Source: an uncultured Bradyrhizobium sp. (GTDB lineage: Bacteria > Pseudomonadota > Alphaproteobacteria > Rhizobiales > Xanthobacteraceae). Taken from it: a stretch of DNA of 64,000 nt. Position numbers and translations under genes: made by a program. The stretch's first letter is position 1; each line of letters starts with the position of its first letter. The stretch covers positions 1 through 64,000 of the forward strand of contig NZ_CANSMR010000033.1 in NCBI RefSeq assembly GCF_947648125.1, given 5' to 3'. Positions 18,894-28,549 of the stretch are shown in pieces. Below the pieces are notes generated by a model. It did not search any database. It was given only the letters and a program-made list of their open reading frames with translations, and was not told where the DNA came from.

Positions 18894-19592
18894 TTAGCGC
18901 CGTTCAACAACCCGAATTCCCTGTGCGCCGGCCAGGACGGCGACGCTGCCGAGCCCGATGAACAGGCCATGTTCAACCACGCCCGGGATCACGCTGAGCA
19001 AACCGGCAAGACGCGGCGGGTCGCCGATCCGGCCGAGATGCGCATCGACGATCCAGTGGCCGCCATCGGTGACAAAAACGTGACCGTCCTTGCCCTTACG
19101 GACGATCATCTGGCCGGACACGCCGGCCTCGGCGAACGCCCGCGCCATCGCGGCCTGGGTCGCGGCGAGCCCGAACGGGATCACCTCGACCGGCAGCGGA
19201 AAGCAGCCGAGCACGTCGACCCATTTGCTGTCGTCGGCGATCACGATCATGCGATCACTGGCGGCCGCCACGATCTTCTCGCGCAGCAGCGCGCCGCCGC
19301 CACCCTTGATCAGATTGAGCGCGTGGTCGATCTCGTCGGCGCCGTCGATGGTGAGGTCGAGATGATCGACCTCATCCAGCGTGGTCAGCGGGACGCCGCA
19401 GCGGATCGCGTCCGCCCGGGTCGCCTCCGAGGTCGGCACGCCGATCACCTTCATGCCTGATCGGACCTTCTCGCCGAGCAGTTCGACGAAATGCTTGGCG
19501 GTCGACCCGGTGCCGAGCCCGAGCTTCATGCCGTCGCGCACCTCTTCGAGCGCGCGCGCCGCCGCCTGGCGTTTCAGTGCGTCCATGTCCAC
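18894..19592 (-). CDS. rpiA: Ribose-5-phosphate isomerase A
   Basis: A 232-residue enzyme interconverting ribose-5-phosphate and ribulose-5-phosphate. Motifs [11 protein letters not shown] (phosphate loop), TIDGADEID and [12 protein letters not shown] (catalytic Asp and Lys) are intact. Start is either GTG at 19592 or ATG two codons later. It ends 23 bp before the DUF2059 gene on the same strand and may be co-transcribed with it. Confidence 0.95.
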   Translation of the reverse strand: MDMDALKRQAAARALEEVRDGMKLGLGTGSTAKHFVELLGEKVRSGMKVIGVPTSEATRADAIRCGVPLTTLDEVDHLDLTIDGADEIDHALNLIKGGGGALLREKIVAAASDRMIVIADDSKWVDVLGCFPLPVEVIPFGLAATQAAMARAFAEAGVSGQMIVRKGKDGHVFVTDGGHWIVDAHLGRIGDPPRLAGLLSVIPGVVEHGLFIGLGSVAVLAGAQGIRVVERR

Positions 19593-19699
19593 GGCCGATA
19601 GCCCCTCGGTTGTCCGTTACGGGCGCGCCATCGGGCCGCCCGGCGGGCGCATATCTAGCCTCGATTCACGGGCAGGAATAGCGCCATCCGGGCCCGTCT

Positions 19700-20533
19700 T
19701 TAGGCCGAAACGGCGTCCATCGCGGCCAAAATCGCCGCAAAACGGTCCTCGACCTCGGCTCGCATCCCCGGGTGGGTGAAAACATAGAGCTGGTCGTCGT
19801 GAATCGCGCTCACTACGCGGGCCGCGACCGCAGTCGGATCGAGACCGGCTTCCAGGCGGCGCGCGATCTCGGCAACGAGCGCGGCTGCCGGGCTGTCAGG
19901 GGCCAACTGGCGCGGCGGGCCGTACTGCGCCGGACGATTGCGCCCGCTCTCGCCGATCCGGGTCCGCACATAGCTCGGACAGAGCACGCTGACGCCGATC
20001 CCGAGCGGCGCCAGCTGCGCCGAAAGCCCTTCGGACAGGCTGACGACGGCGAATTTGGTCGCCGAATACGGGCTGACGCCGAGCCCGGCGTTCATCCCGG
20101 CCATCGACGCCGTGTTGACGATATGGCCGCCCTCGCCGTGCGCGCGGATATGCGGCAGGAAGCTCCTGACGCCGTGCAGGACGCCCATCAGGTTGACGTC
20201 GATCACCCAGCGCCAGTCGTCGACCGAGATCTGGTCGATGCCGCCGCCGGCCGCGACGCCGGCATTGTTGCAGACGACATGGACGTTGCCGAAGGCGCGG
20301 AACGATGCCTCTGCCGCGCGGTCGACGCTCGAGGGATCGGCGACGTCGCAGACGACGCCATGGACATCCGCGCCGCCGCCCCGCAGCGCATCGACGGCCT
20401 TGTCGAGCGCGCCGGTTTCGACGTCGGCGAGCATCACCTTCATGCCCTCGCGCGCGAACGCGGTTGCCATGGCCAGTCCGATTCCGCTGGCCGCACCGGT
20501 GACAAAAGCGGCTTTTCCGGCAAGTTCCCGCAC
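19700..20533 (-). CDS. SDR family oxidoreductase
   Basis: A 277-residue classical short-chain dehydrogenase. TGAASGIG at the N-terminus, CNNAGVAAGG near residue 87, and the catalytic Ser with YSATK near residue 155 are complete, so it should be an active NAD(P)H enzyme. The substrate is unknown. GTG at 20533 was chosen because GGAGG lies 7 bases upstream and SDRs begin about five residues before the first strand. Confidence 0.87.
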   Translation of the reverse strand: MRELAGKAAFVTGAASGIGLAMATAFAREGMKVMLADVETGALDKAVDALRGGGADVHGVVCDVADPSSVDRAAEASFRAFGNVHVVCNNAGVAAGGGIDQISVDDWRWVIDVNLMGVLHGVRSFLPHIRAHGEGGHIVNTASMAGMNAGLGVSPYSATKFAVVSLSEGLSAQLAPLGIGVSVLCPSYVRTRIGESGRNRPAQYGPPRQLAPDSPAAALVAEIARRLEAGLDPTAVAARVVSAIHDDQLYVFTHPGMRAEVEDRFAAILAAMDAVSA

Positions 20534-20609
20534 CTGAGCCTCCCCAACTTCATGACGCGCCCACATCTACTCTTGCATCGCGGCGCGCGGCTCGATAGCC
20601 AAAAGCGTG

Positions 20610-21290
20610 ATGTCCGCCTCCTCTCCCCCCATCATCGTGTTCGATCTCGACGGCACGCTGGTCGACACCGCGCCTGACCTGATCAGCGCGCTGAACCATG
20701 TGCTCGACCGCGAAGGCCTGCGGCCGGTGCCGCTGTCGGCGGCCCGCAACATGATCGGCGCCGGCGCGCGCAAGCTGCTCGAGCGCGGGCTCGAGGTGGA
20801 CGGACGCGTAGTCAGCCTCGCGGACCTCGATCGTCTGACCAAGGCTTTCATCGACTATTACGCCGAGCATATCGCCGACGGCTCGCGCCCATTCGACGGA
20901 CTCGAAGCCGCGCTCGATCGGCTGGAGGCCAAGGGCCATCGCTTCGCGGTCTGCACCAACAAGCTGGAATGGCTGTCCAAGCTGCTGCTCGACCGGCTCG
21001 GCCTGACGCCGCGCTTTGCCGCGATCTGCGGCCAGGACACGTTCGGCGTCGCCAAGCCCGATCCGGCATTCCTGCGCGAGACGGTCGCCCGCGCCGGCGG
21101 AAAGCTGCCCGGCGCCATCATGGTCGGCGATGCCGGTCCCGATGTCGGGGTCGCCCGGCGCGCCAGCGTCCCGGTGATCGGCGTCGATTTCGGCTACACC
21201 GACGTGCCGATGACCGAGCTGAAGCCGGACCGGCTGATCAGCCATATGCGCGATCTGCCGGACGCCGTCGCCAGCCTCGGCGCCGCATAA
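20610..21290 (+). CDS. HAD hydrolase, phosphoglycolate phosphatase-like
   Basis: A 226-residue haloacid-dehalogenase-family phosphatase. Motif I FDLDGTLVDTAPD, motif II VCTNK, motif III lysine in GVAKPDPAF and motif IV VGDAGPDVGVAR are in order, with a helical cap between I and II. The cap and length fit Gph, which removes 2-phosphoglycolate. One in-frame GTG lies immediately before the ATG. Confidence 0.85.
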   Translation: MSASSPPIIVFDLDGTLVDTAPDLISALNHVLDREGLRPVPLSAARNMIGAGARKLLERGLEVDGRVVSLADLDRLTKAFIDYYAEHIADGSRPFDGLEAALDRLEAKGHRFAVCTNKLEWLSKLLLDRLGLTPRFAAICGQDTFGVAKPDPAFLRETVARAGGKLPGAIMVGDAGPDVGVARRASVPVIGVDFGYTDVPMTELKPDRLISHMRDLPDAVASLGAA

Positions 21291-21345
21291 GCTTTCCGCA
21301 ATACATTGATATTGCTTGGCAATAATTTGCTATGCGAATTTTCCA

Positions 21346-21361
21346 TTAACCATCCTTTAAC
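21346..21361 (+). promoter_or_regulatory. CtrA-type box TTAA-N7-TTAAC
   Basis: TTAACCATCCTTTAAC matches the CtrA recognition pattern TTAA-N7-TTAAC exactly. It lies 90 bases before the ATG of the lipoprotein gene at 21451 in an AT-rich stretch, a position suited to transcriptional control. Confidence 0.6.
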
Positions 21362-21450
21362 GAACAGACCTCCCCCTGTTGCACCTCTGTTCCGACGCTC
21401 CTATGGTCGGGTCGGGGATTGTGGCTGATTGCCGCAGTAGAGTGTGGATC

Positions 21451-21936
21451 ATGCGTCGTATCATCGTGATTGCGGCCGCCGGGCTGAGCCTGGCCGGCTG
21501 CTCTTCGTTCTCATTGGATTCGTTCAAGTCGGCACCGCCGCCGATGCAGGTACAGCTGGATTCGGCACCGCAAGGCGCCGACGCCGTGACCTCGATCGGG
21601 CCGGGTTGCAAGACGCCCTGCGCGGTGTCGATCCCGGCGCCCGAGGCCAACTTCACCGTCACCTTCAACATGCCGAAGTTCCAGCCGGCGACGGTTCCGG
21701 TGACGGTGACCCGCACGCCGGGCGACATCACCAGCCCGGCCACCACCACGCTCGATCCGAGCCCGGTGTTCGCCGAGCTGCAACCCGCCGGCCCGCCGCC
21801 GCGCGGGCACAAGGCGATGCGGCCGAAAAAGAAGAAGCCGAAGCCGGCTGCCGCTGCGGCTCCTGCCGCCGCACCGGACGCCGCGTTCCCTGCTCCGAGC
21901 GCGGCACCGCCGCCGGCAGCCGCGCCCACACGCTGA
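21451..21936 (+). CDS. Putative lipoprotein with Pro/Ala/Lys-rich tail
   Basis: A 161-residue protein. MRRIIVIAAAGLSLAGCSSF is a lipoprotein signal with lipobox LAGC (Cys17). Residues 30-105 form a beta-rich domain reminiscent of PEGA-type surface domains. Residues 110-161 are low-complexity, with a KKKKPKP basic patch and Ala/Pro repeats that could reach into peptidoglycan. Function unknown. A perfect CtrA-type box upstream suggests cell-cycle control of an envelope component; a hairpin terminator follows at 21980. Confidence 0.7.
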   Translation: MRRIIVIAAAGLSLAGCSSFSLDSFKSAPPPMQVQLDSAPQGADAVTSIGPGCKTPCAVSIPAPEANFTVTFNMPKFQPATVPVTVTRTPGDITSPATTTLDPSPVFAELQPAGPPPRGHKAMRPKKKKPKPAAAAAPAAAPDAAFPAPSAAPPPAAAPTR

Positions 21937-21979
21937 CGCGCAACGCTGCGCGCGTCTGATCGAGATTGCACTGCACAAG

Positions 21980-22006
21980 AACCCGGCCCAAAGCCGGGTT
22001 TTTGTA
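21980..22006 (+). terminator. Rho-independent terminator after the lipoprotein gene
   Basis: AACCCGGC-CCAAA-GCCGGGTTTTTG: a 7-bp GC stem with a run of T directly after it, 44 bases beyond the stop. Confidence 0.8.
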
Positions 22007-22217
22007 TGTTGTGGAGACACATCGGCGATTGCGATCATGCATCGCGCGATCTGTCTCACCTATCGCTTTGCAATTGGCGTTGCAGGTTGCGGATCATCCA
22101 TTGGAACGCATTGTGACGGCGTGCCAACATGCATAGATTGCGTGTGCAGGGCTCGTCACGGCCCCTGCGCTCTGGGAACGCCTTGGTTCGAAGGCTTGGC
22201 TTGAAGGCTTGGGTTGA

Positions 22218-23252
22218 ATGAACGGATCCACGCAGGCGCATTCCGACACGCTGTTTCGTCCGATGACCGATCCGTTCGGCCGGACGATCCGTTACCTGCG
22301 CGTCTCCGTCACCGACCGCTGCGACCTGCGCTGCTTCTACTGCATGTCGGAAGACATGACCTTCCTGCCGAAGGCCGATCTGCTGACGCTGGAAGAGCTC
22401 GACCGTCTGTGCTCGGCCTTCGTCGCCAAGGGCGTGCGCAAGATCCGCCTCACTGGCGGTGAGCCGCTGGTCCGCCGCAATGTGATGGGCCTGGTGCGCT
22501 CGCTGTCGCGCCATCTTTCGACCGGCGCGCTCGACGAATTGACGCTGACCACCAACGGTTCTCAGCTCGCACGCTTCGCGCAGGAGCTGGCCGATTGCGG
22601 CGTGCGCCGCGTCAACGTCTCGCTCGACACGCTCGACCCCGTAAAATTCCGGGCCATCACCCGCTGGGGCGACATCGACAAGGTGCTGTCGGGCATCGAA
22701 GCGGCGCGATCGGCGGGGCTCGCGGTCAAGATCAACGCGGTCGCGCTGAAGAACGTGAACGAGGACGAGATTCCCGCGCTGATGGAATGGGCGCATGGCA
22801 AGGGCATGGGCCTGACCTTGATCGAGGTGATGCCGATGGGCGACATCGGCGAAGGCCGCATCGATCAGTACGTTCCGCTGTCGCTGCTGCGCGCGCGGCT
22901 CGAGAAGCACTACACGCTGACCGATCTCGCCGACGACACCGGCGGCCCTGCCCGCTATGTCCGGGTCGCCGAGACCGGCGGCAAGCTCGGCTTCATCACG
23001 CCGATGACCCACAATTTCTGCGAATCCTGCAACCGGGTGCGGATCACCTGCACCGGCACGCTGCACACCTGCCTCGGCCATGAGGACGCCTCCGACCTGC
23101 GCCGGCCGCTGCGCGCTTCCGACGACAACGATCTGCTGTCGGCGGCCATCGACCGGGCCATCGGGCTGAAGCCGAAGGGGCACGATTTCATCATCGACCG
23201 CCGCCACAACCGCCCGAGCGTCAGCCGCCACATGAGCGTCACCGGCGGCTAA
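22218..23252 (+). CDS. moaA: GTP 3',8-cyclase (molybdenum cofactor biosynthesis)
   Basis: A 344-residue radical SAM enzyme converting GTP to 3',8-cyclo-GTP. The first [4Fe-4S] site is [12 protein letters not shown] near residue 35, the second is [11 protein letters not shown] with the later C in HTCLG near residues 265-285, and the essential C-terminal Gly-Gly is present (ends SVTGG). TGGEPLVRR is the SAM-contact motif. Start ATG at 22218; a second Met 15 residues in is possible. Confidence 0.96.
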   Translation: MNGSTQAHSDTLFRPMTDPFGRTIRYLRVSVTDRCDLRCFYCMSEDMTFLPKADLLTLEELDRLCSAFVAKGVRKIRLTGGEPLVRRNVMGLVRSLSRHLSTGALDELTLTTNGSQLARFAQELADCGVRRVNVSLDTLDPVKFRAITRWGDIDKVLSGIEAARSAGLAVKINAVALKNVNEDEIPALMEWAHGKGMGLTLIEVMPMGDIGEGRIDQYVPLSLLRARLEKHYTLTDLADDTGGPARYVRVAETGGKLGFITPMTHNFCESCNRVRITCTGTLHTCLGHEDASDLRRPLRASDDNDLLSAAIDRAIGLKPKGHDFIIDRRHNRPSVSRHMSVTGG

Positions 23253-23600
23253 CGTTAAAGCCCGCTGCCGACGCCTGCGCCGTCCCCCGATTACCAAGGC
23301 GGGACAACGATTTGCCGCGCCGTCAATTTGCCCATTTTCCGATTGACGGCGTTCGACGGCGCTGATTTGGTGCCCCGGCTTTCACGCTCGCCCGGCCGGA
23401 TAGGCCGCTGCCCCCTGTCGGCACCTGCCGACGATCCGGCAGCCAAGAGCAACGAATAACGGCGGAAGCGGATTCGGGGGAGGACGATCGCTTGCAACTG
23501 CTCCTGAAGGTGAGCCGTGGCTCCGTGCGCATGCGTGCGGCGGCCAGATGATGCTTGAGAAAATATTCGGCGCGCGGATCGCGCGGCCGCGGAGATCGTG
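23253..23600. other. Gene-free stretch before the TRAP transporter genes
   Basis: 348 bases between moaA and the TRAP small permease. No convincing frame. A GC-rich inverted stretch (GCGCGCGGATCGCGCGG near 23571) lies just before the ribosome-binding GGAG. It must hold the TRAP promoter; no TRAP binding-protein gene is present here, unlike most TRAP loci. Confidence 0.5.
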
Positions 23601-24140
23601 ATGCGCCCAATGTTGGCACTCAGTCAGGCCATCGACCGACTGAACGAGAAGATCGGATACGTCTGCAATCTCCTCGTCCTGCTCGCCTGCCTGGTCAGCG
23701 CCGGCAACGCAATGATCCGCTACGCGTTCAGCTACTCCTCGAACGGCTGGCTCGAGGCGCAGTGGTACATGTTCGCGATCCTCGTGATGTTCGGCGCCTC
23801 CTACACCTTCAAGCGCAACGAGCATGTCCGCGTCGAGATCCTCTATCTGATGCTGTCCGAGCGCGGCCAGCTCTGGCTCGACATGATCGGCACATTGTTC
23901 TTCCTGATCCCGGCCTGCCTGCTGCTGGCCTATCTGTCCTGGCCGTTCTTCCACCAGGCCTATGCGGTCGGCGAGATGAGCGGCAATGCCGGCGGCCTGC
24001 TGCGCTGGCCGATCAAGTTCGTTATCCCGTCCGGCTTCGTGATGCTCGCGTTGCAAGGCGTCTCCGAGGTGATCAAGCGGATCGCCGCGCTGCAAGGCTA
24101 TGTGACGATCGACGCGAAGTACGAGAGGCCGACGCAATGA
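23601..24140 (+). CDS. TRAP transporter small permease (DctQ type)
   Basis: A 179-residue protein with four hydrophobic segments (about residues 20-40, 55-72, 95-118 and 138-158), the layout of DctQ subunits, including the conserved EAQWYMFAILVMFG region. It forms the membrane complex with the large permease encoded next; the stop overlaps that ATG (ATGA at 24137-24140). Start is the ATG after GGAGATCGTG. The binding protein is absent locally; the two TakP-like genes at 37.4-39.9 kb are the likely partners. Confidence 0.88.
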   Translation: MRPMLALSQAIDRLNEKIGYVCNLLVLLACLVSAGNAMIRYAFSYSSNGWLEAQWYMFAILVMFGASYTFKRNEHVRVEILYLMLSERGQLWLDMIGTLFFLIPACLLLAYLSWPFFHQAYAVGEMSGNAGGLLRWPIKFVIPSGFVMLALQGVSEVIKRIAALQGYVTIDAKYERPTQ

Positions 24141-25741
24141 CGATTACGCTGGAGATGATGCCGCCACTGATGTTCGGCGGCCTGATCATTGCAATGCTGA
24201 TCGGCTACCCGGTGGCGTTTACGCTCGCCGCGGTCGGCCTGTCGTTCGGGTTTCTCTCGATCTATCTCGGCTTCTTCGACCTCAACTTCCTGCAGGCGAT
24301 CCCGGGCCGTATCTTCGGCAGCGTGCTCTCCAACGAGCTGTTGCTCGCGATCCCGTTCTTCACCTTCATGGGCGCGATATTGGAGAGATGCGGGCTCGCC
24401 GAGGACATGCTGGATTCGATGGGCCAGCTGTTCGGCCCGATCCGCGGCGGCCTCGGCTATTCCGTGATCATCGTCGGCTTCATCCTCGGCGCCATCACCG
24501 GCACGGTGGCGGCGCAGGTGATCGCGATGGCGCTGATCTCGATGCCGGTGATGATCCGCTACGGCTACAACATCCGCTACATCACGGGCGTGCTCGCCGC
24601 CTCCGGCACCATCACGCAACTTGTCCCTCCCTCTCTCGTCCTGATCGTGCTCGCCGACCAGCTCGGCAAATCGGTCGGCGACATGTATCTCGGCGCCTGG
24701 GGCCCGTCGGTGTTCCAGATCCTGCTGTTCGCCGGCTACACCTTCCTGCTCGGCATCTTCAAGCCGAGCCATGTGCCCGCGGTGCCGATCGAGGCGCGCA
24801 CGCTGACCGGCTGGGCGCTGTGGAAGAAGTGCCTGCTCGGCATCATCCCGTCCGCGGTGCTGATCTTCGTCGTGCTCGGCACCATGATGATGGGCCTTGC
24901 AACCCCGACGGAAGCCGGCGCCATGGGCGCGGTCGGCGCCATCGTGCTCGCCGCGATCCACCACAAGGATTTCAGCGCGACCGGCCGCAAGATGCTCATC
25001 ATCGGCGTGATCGCCGGCGGCATCGGCACCATCATCGCGATGCTCTACAGCGAGAACCTGATCTTCAGGCTCGCCTTCGCGGTCACCTACCTCGCGGTGG
25101 TCTGGATCTGCCTCGAGGCCGTCAAGATCCCGGACCTGCGCGACCTGATCAAGCAGGGCTACGAGACCACCATGCGCATCACCTGCATGGTCACCTTCAT
25201 CCTGATCGGTTCGACCTGCTTCTCGGTGGTGTTCCTCGGCGTGTCCGGCGGCACCTGGCTGGAGCACCATCTGACCTCGCTGCCCGGCGGCGTCTGGGGC
25301 TTCCTGATCTTCATCAACATCTTCATCTTCTTCCTGGCGTTCTTCCTCGATTTCTTCGAGATCGCCTTCATCATCCTGCCGATGATCGCGCCGATCGCGC
25401 AGAAGGTACTGGCGCCGGTGGTCGGGCCGGACGCGGCGCTGATCTGGTTCGGCGTGATGCTGTGCGTCAACATGCAGACTTCGTTCCTGCATCCGCCGTT
25501 CGGCTTTGCGCTGTTCTATCTGCGCGGCGTGGCGCCGAAGGAAGTGAAGAGCTCCGACATCTATTGGGGCGCAATGCCCTGGATCGGGCTGCAGGCGATC
25601 ATGGTGGCGCTGGTGATCGCGTTCCCGGTCGTTGTCACCGGACTGCTCGACAAGCCGCTCGATGTCGACCTCAACAAGGTCAAGATCGAGGTGCCGCAGA
25701 TCGAACTGCCGCCGCTCGATTTCGGGCAACCGAAGCAGTAG
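24137..25741 (+). CDS. TRAP transporter large permease (DctM type)
   Basis: A 534-residue permease with about 12-14 membrane segments, the ion-coupled translocating subunit. Features: IPFFTFMGAILERCGLAEDM and ATPTEAGAMGAVGAI, both DctM signatures. It is longer than the usual 425-residue DctM because of an insert of about 100 residues after the TEAGAMG motif, as in the subgroup linked with TakP-like (2-oxoacid) binding proteins. Translationally coupled to dctQ. Confidence 0.9.
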   Translation: MTITLEMMPPLMFGGLIIAMLIGYPVAFTLAAVGLSFGFLSIYLGFFDLNFLQAIPGRIFGSVLSNELLLAIPFFTFMGAILERCGLAEDMLDSMGQLFGPIRGGLGYSVIIVGFILGAITGTVAAQVIAMALISMPVMIRYGYNIRYITGVLAASGTITQLVPPSLVLIVLADQLGKSVGDMYLGAWGPSVFQILLFAGYTFLLGIFKPSHVPAVPIEARTLTGWALWKKCLLGIIPSAVLIFVVLGTMMMGLATPTEAGAMGAVGAIVLAAIHHKDFSATGRKMLIIGVIAGGIGTIIAMLYSENLIFRLAFAVTYLAVVWICLEAVKIPDLRDLIKQGYETTMRITCMVTFILIGSTCFSVVFLGVSGGTWLEHHLTSLPGGVWGFLIFINIFIFFLAFFLDFFEIAFIILPMIAPIAQKVLAPVVGPDAALIWFGVMLCVNMQTSFLHPPFGFALFYLRGVAPKEVKSSDIYWGAMPWIGLQAIMVALVIAFPVVVTGLLDKPLDVDLNKVKIEVPQIELPPLDFGQPKQ

Positions 25742-25864
25742 CCGGCGTCAGCTTCTTCGGCGTGCCTTGCGGAAGCGGGGCACGCTGGAACCGTTGACGG
25801 CGGCGGCGAGTCCTGTGAAGACGCGGGGGACACGGACCGTCCTCCAACTCACAGAACGCCGCCC

Positions 25865-27169
25865 ATGCCCCAACCGCATCCCGCCCGCTCGTTCGTTCGC
25901 CCGCTCGTCGCATCCCTCGGCCTGGCATCTCTCAGCCTGGCGTTTGCCGCTGCCGTCGCGCATGCGGCGCCGGCGGCCGACATTCGCGCACTGGCGCAAC
26001 AGGAGCAGCAGCCGCTGCTCGACACCTTGCGCGACCTCGTGCAGATCGAATCCGGCAGCAAGGACATCGAAGGCCTCAACCAGATCGCCGCGCGCATCGC
26101 CGGCCAGCTCAAGCAGCTCGGCGGCACGGTGGATATCCTGCAAACCACCGACATCTACCGGCTGGACGACACGCCGGAGAAGATCGGCCCGGCCGTGCAG
26201 GCCGTCTTCAAAGGCACGGGCAGCGCGAAGATCATGCTGATCGCGCACATGGACACGGTCTATCTGAAGGGCATGCTGAAGGATCAGCCCTTCCGTGTCG
26301 ATGGCGACAAGGCTTACGGTCTCGGCATCGCCGACGACAAGCAGGGCATCGCCACCATCATCCACAGCGTGGCGCTGCTGCAGAAGCTGAACTTCAAGGA
26401 TTACGGCACGCTCACAGTGCTCATCAATGGCGACGAGGAGATCTCTTCGCCCGGCTGGCGCAGCACCATCACCCGCGTCGCCGCGGAGCAGGATGCCGTG
26501 TTCTCGTTCGAAGGCAGCGACGCCAGCGGCACGCTCCGCCTCGCCACCAGCGGCATCGGCTCGGCCTATCTCACGGTGCATGGCAAGTCGTCCCATGCGG
26601 GCGCCAGACCTGAAGGCGGCGTGAATGCGCTCTATGAGCTGTCACACCAGGTGCTGCAGATGAAGGACCTGTCGAAACCCGAGCAGGGCCTGAAGCTGAA
26701 CTGGACGGTTTCCAAGTCCGGCACCAACCGCAACGTGATCCCCGCCGAAGCCACCGCCCAGGCCGATGCGCGTGCGCTCAAGGTGTCCGACTTCGACGAG
26801 CTCGAGACGGCCCTGCAGGACAAGATCAAGAACCGCCTGCTGTCCGACTCCAAGGTAGACGTGAAGTTCGAGATTCGCCGCCCGCCGCTCGAAGCCAACG
26901 ACGCCTCGCGCCGCGTGGCCGGCCACGGCAAGACGATCTATCAGGAACTCGGCATGCCGCTGAACGTGGCCGAGCGGGCCACGGGCGGCGGCACCGACGC
27001 TGCGTTTGCCGCCCTCAAGACCAAGGGAGCCGTGGTTGAAGGCATGGGCCTCTCTGGTTTCGGCGCGCACTCCAACGATGCCGAGTATGTGCAGATCAAC
27101 AGCATCGTGCCGCGCCTGTATTTGACCACGCGCATGATCATGGACCTGTCCGACGGCAAGGTGAAGTAA
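25865..27169 (+). CDS. Secreted M20 family metallopeptidase, glutamate carboxypeptidase-like
   Basis: A 434-residue exported peptidase. Signal peptide ends at AVAHAAPA near residue 36. Zinc-site motifs are complete: AHMDTV (His and catalytic Asp), GLGIADDKQG (bridging Asp), INGDEEISS (catalytic Glu and zinc Glu), FEGSDAS and the final HSNDAEY His. A lid/dimerisation domain lies at about residues 230-345. It resembles carboxypeptidase G2 (CpG2), which removes C-terminal glutamate from folates and peptides. Stands alone at the left edge of an accessory block. Confidence 0.88.
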   Translation: MPQPHPARSFVRPLVASLGLASLSLAFAAAVAHAAPAADIRALAQQEQQPLLDTLRDLVQIESGSKDIEGLNQIAARIAGQLKQLGGTVDILQTTDIYRLDDTPEKIGPAVQAVFKGTGSAKIMLIAHMDTVYLKGMLKDQPFRVDGDKAYGLGIADDKQGIATIIHSVALLQKLNFKDYGTLTVLINGDEEISSPGWRSTITRVAAEQDAVFSFEGSDASGTLRLATSGIGSAYLTVHGKSSHAGARPEGGVNALYELSHQVLQMKDLSKPEQGLKLNWTVSKSGTNRNVIPAEATAQADARALKVSDFDELETALQDKIKNRLLSDSKVDVKFEIRRPPLEANDASRRVAGHGKTIYQELGMPLNVAERATGGGTDAAFAALKTKGAVVEGMGLSGFGAHSNDAEYVQINSIVPRLYLTTRMIMDLSDGKVK

Positions 27170-27212
27170 GCCGGCCGACACGCGGCACGACGGGTGCCGC
27201 AGGCGGAGCCGC

Positions 27213-28547
27213 TCAGGCGGTCGCCGGCTCTGTCCTGGCGAGGCGGAAGCTCAGCGTGAACTGGGCTCCGCCTGACGGCAGGTTCTCGACCTTGATCGTC
27301 GCGTCGTGATCGTCGACGACGCTGCGGACGATCGAGAGCCCGAGCCCCGCCCCGTCCGTGCGCTGGCGCTGGCGGTCGCCGCGCCAGAAGCGCTGGAACA
27401 CCAGGCCCTGCTCGGCGGGCGCAATCCCGGGCCCGCAGTCGCGCACCTGCACCGAGCCGTCCTCATGCACTTCGACATCGACCGAGGTCGCGTCGGCGGT
27501 GTACTTGATGGCGTTCTCCGCCAGATTGAAGATCGCGCGCTGCAGCATCTCGGCATTGCCCTTGACCTGGACCGGACTGTCGGTGCCGCGCAACGCGATG
27601 TCCTTCTGCTGCGCCAGCGCGTAGGGCGCGATCGAGCCGACCACCTCGGCGCATACGGCGCGCAGATCCGCGGTCTCGCCGGGGTCCAGCACCAGCGTAT
27701 CGAGCTCGGCGATCTCGAGCAGCTGGCTGACGATACGGCTCATGCTCTCGATGTCGGCATGCAGCTCCTTGGTCCCCTTAGCTACATCCAGCGTCTCGAT
27801 CCGGGTCCGCAGAATTGCGAGCGGGGTCCGAAGCTGATGGGCGGCATCGGCCGTGAACTGGCGCTGCACGTGAAACCCGTCCTCCAGACGATCGAACGCC
27901 TGGTTGACCGCGGTCACCAGCGGCAGGATCTCGCTCGGAATCCCGTCCGTCGGGAGCCGGATGTCGGTCCTGGCCGGTCCGATGGCCCTGGCTTCCTCCG
28001 AAGCCCGCAACAGCGGAATCACGGCGCGGCGGAAGATCAGGATGTCGGTCGCAAGCAGTATCAAGAGGATCGGGATGGTGATCCAGCCCACCCGCCGGAA
28101 GAAGTTGGAGACGATGTCGTCGATGATGACGTCGCGATGCGAAAGGTCCTCGGCGACCTGAATGCGCAGCGTCTGGTCGCCAAGCAGCTTGGTGACGCTG
28201 GCGCCGGAAATCCGGTTGGCGGGGGCCGGCAGTCGCGGCGGCTCGCGATGTGACGAAAACAGCAGGTGGTCGTCCGCATCGTAGATGTCGTAGCGGTAGC
28301 GGCCATAAGCGTCGGAATAAAGCCCCCTCAGGCTGTCCGGCAGGTTGAGCTGTACCTTGCCGGCGGAATCGACCACGAGGTTCTGGCCGAGATCGGCAGC
28401 CTGATCGCGCATCGCCTCGCTGTGCAGATGATTGATCTCCGAATTCAGCAACCAGAGCAGCAGCAGCGGCAGGAAGATCGCAGCGACCGCGACCGCCACG
28501 ATGTGCAGGAACACGATCCGCGAGGTCAGCGACGTGAAGCGGAACAC
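27213..28547 (-). CDS. Sensor histidine kinase of a two-component system
   Basis: A 444-residue membrane kinase. Two membrane segments (about residues 10-33 and 155-175) frame a periplasmic sensor of about 120 residues. A HAMP-like linker precedes the H-box DAAHQLRTPLA (His near residue 238), then N-box NLAENAIKY, RDCGPGIAP and GAGLGLSIV. The layout fits the TctE/QseC group. It starts 3 bp after its response regulator and both face away from the RND efflux operon, which they may control. Confidence 0.9.
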   Translation of the reverse strand: MFRFTSLTSRIVFLHIVAVAVAAIFLPLLLLWLLNSEINHLHSEAMRDQAADLGQNLVVDSAGKVQLNLPDSLRGLYSDAYGRYRYDIYDADDHLLFSSHREPPRLPAPANRISGASVTKLLGDQTLRIQVAEDLSHRDVIIDDIVSNFFRRVGWITIPILLILLATDILIFRRAVIPLLRASEEARAIGPARTDIRLPTDGIPSEILPLVTAVNQAFDRLEDGFHVQRQFTADAAHQLRTPLAILRTRIETLDVAKGTKELHADIESMSRIVSQLLEIAELDTLVLDPGETADLRAVCAEVVGSIAPYALAQQKDIALRGTDSPVQVKGNAEMLQRAIFNLAENAIKYTADATSVDVEVHEDGSVQVRDCGPGIAPAEQGLVFQRFWRGDRQRQRTDGAGLGLSIVRSVVDDHDATIKVENLPSGGAQFTLSFRLARTEPATA

Positions 28548-28549
28548 CC

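Noticed and set aside
22056-23297. A 413-codon open frame on the minus strand
   Set aside because: Antisense to moaA, whose cysteine motifs and C-terminal Gly-Gly are intact.
23555-24136. An apparent N-terminal extension giving a 728-residue TRAP fusion protein
   Set aside because: The extension is read out of frame through the dctQ gene; dctM starts at the overlapping ATG at 24137.
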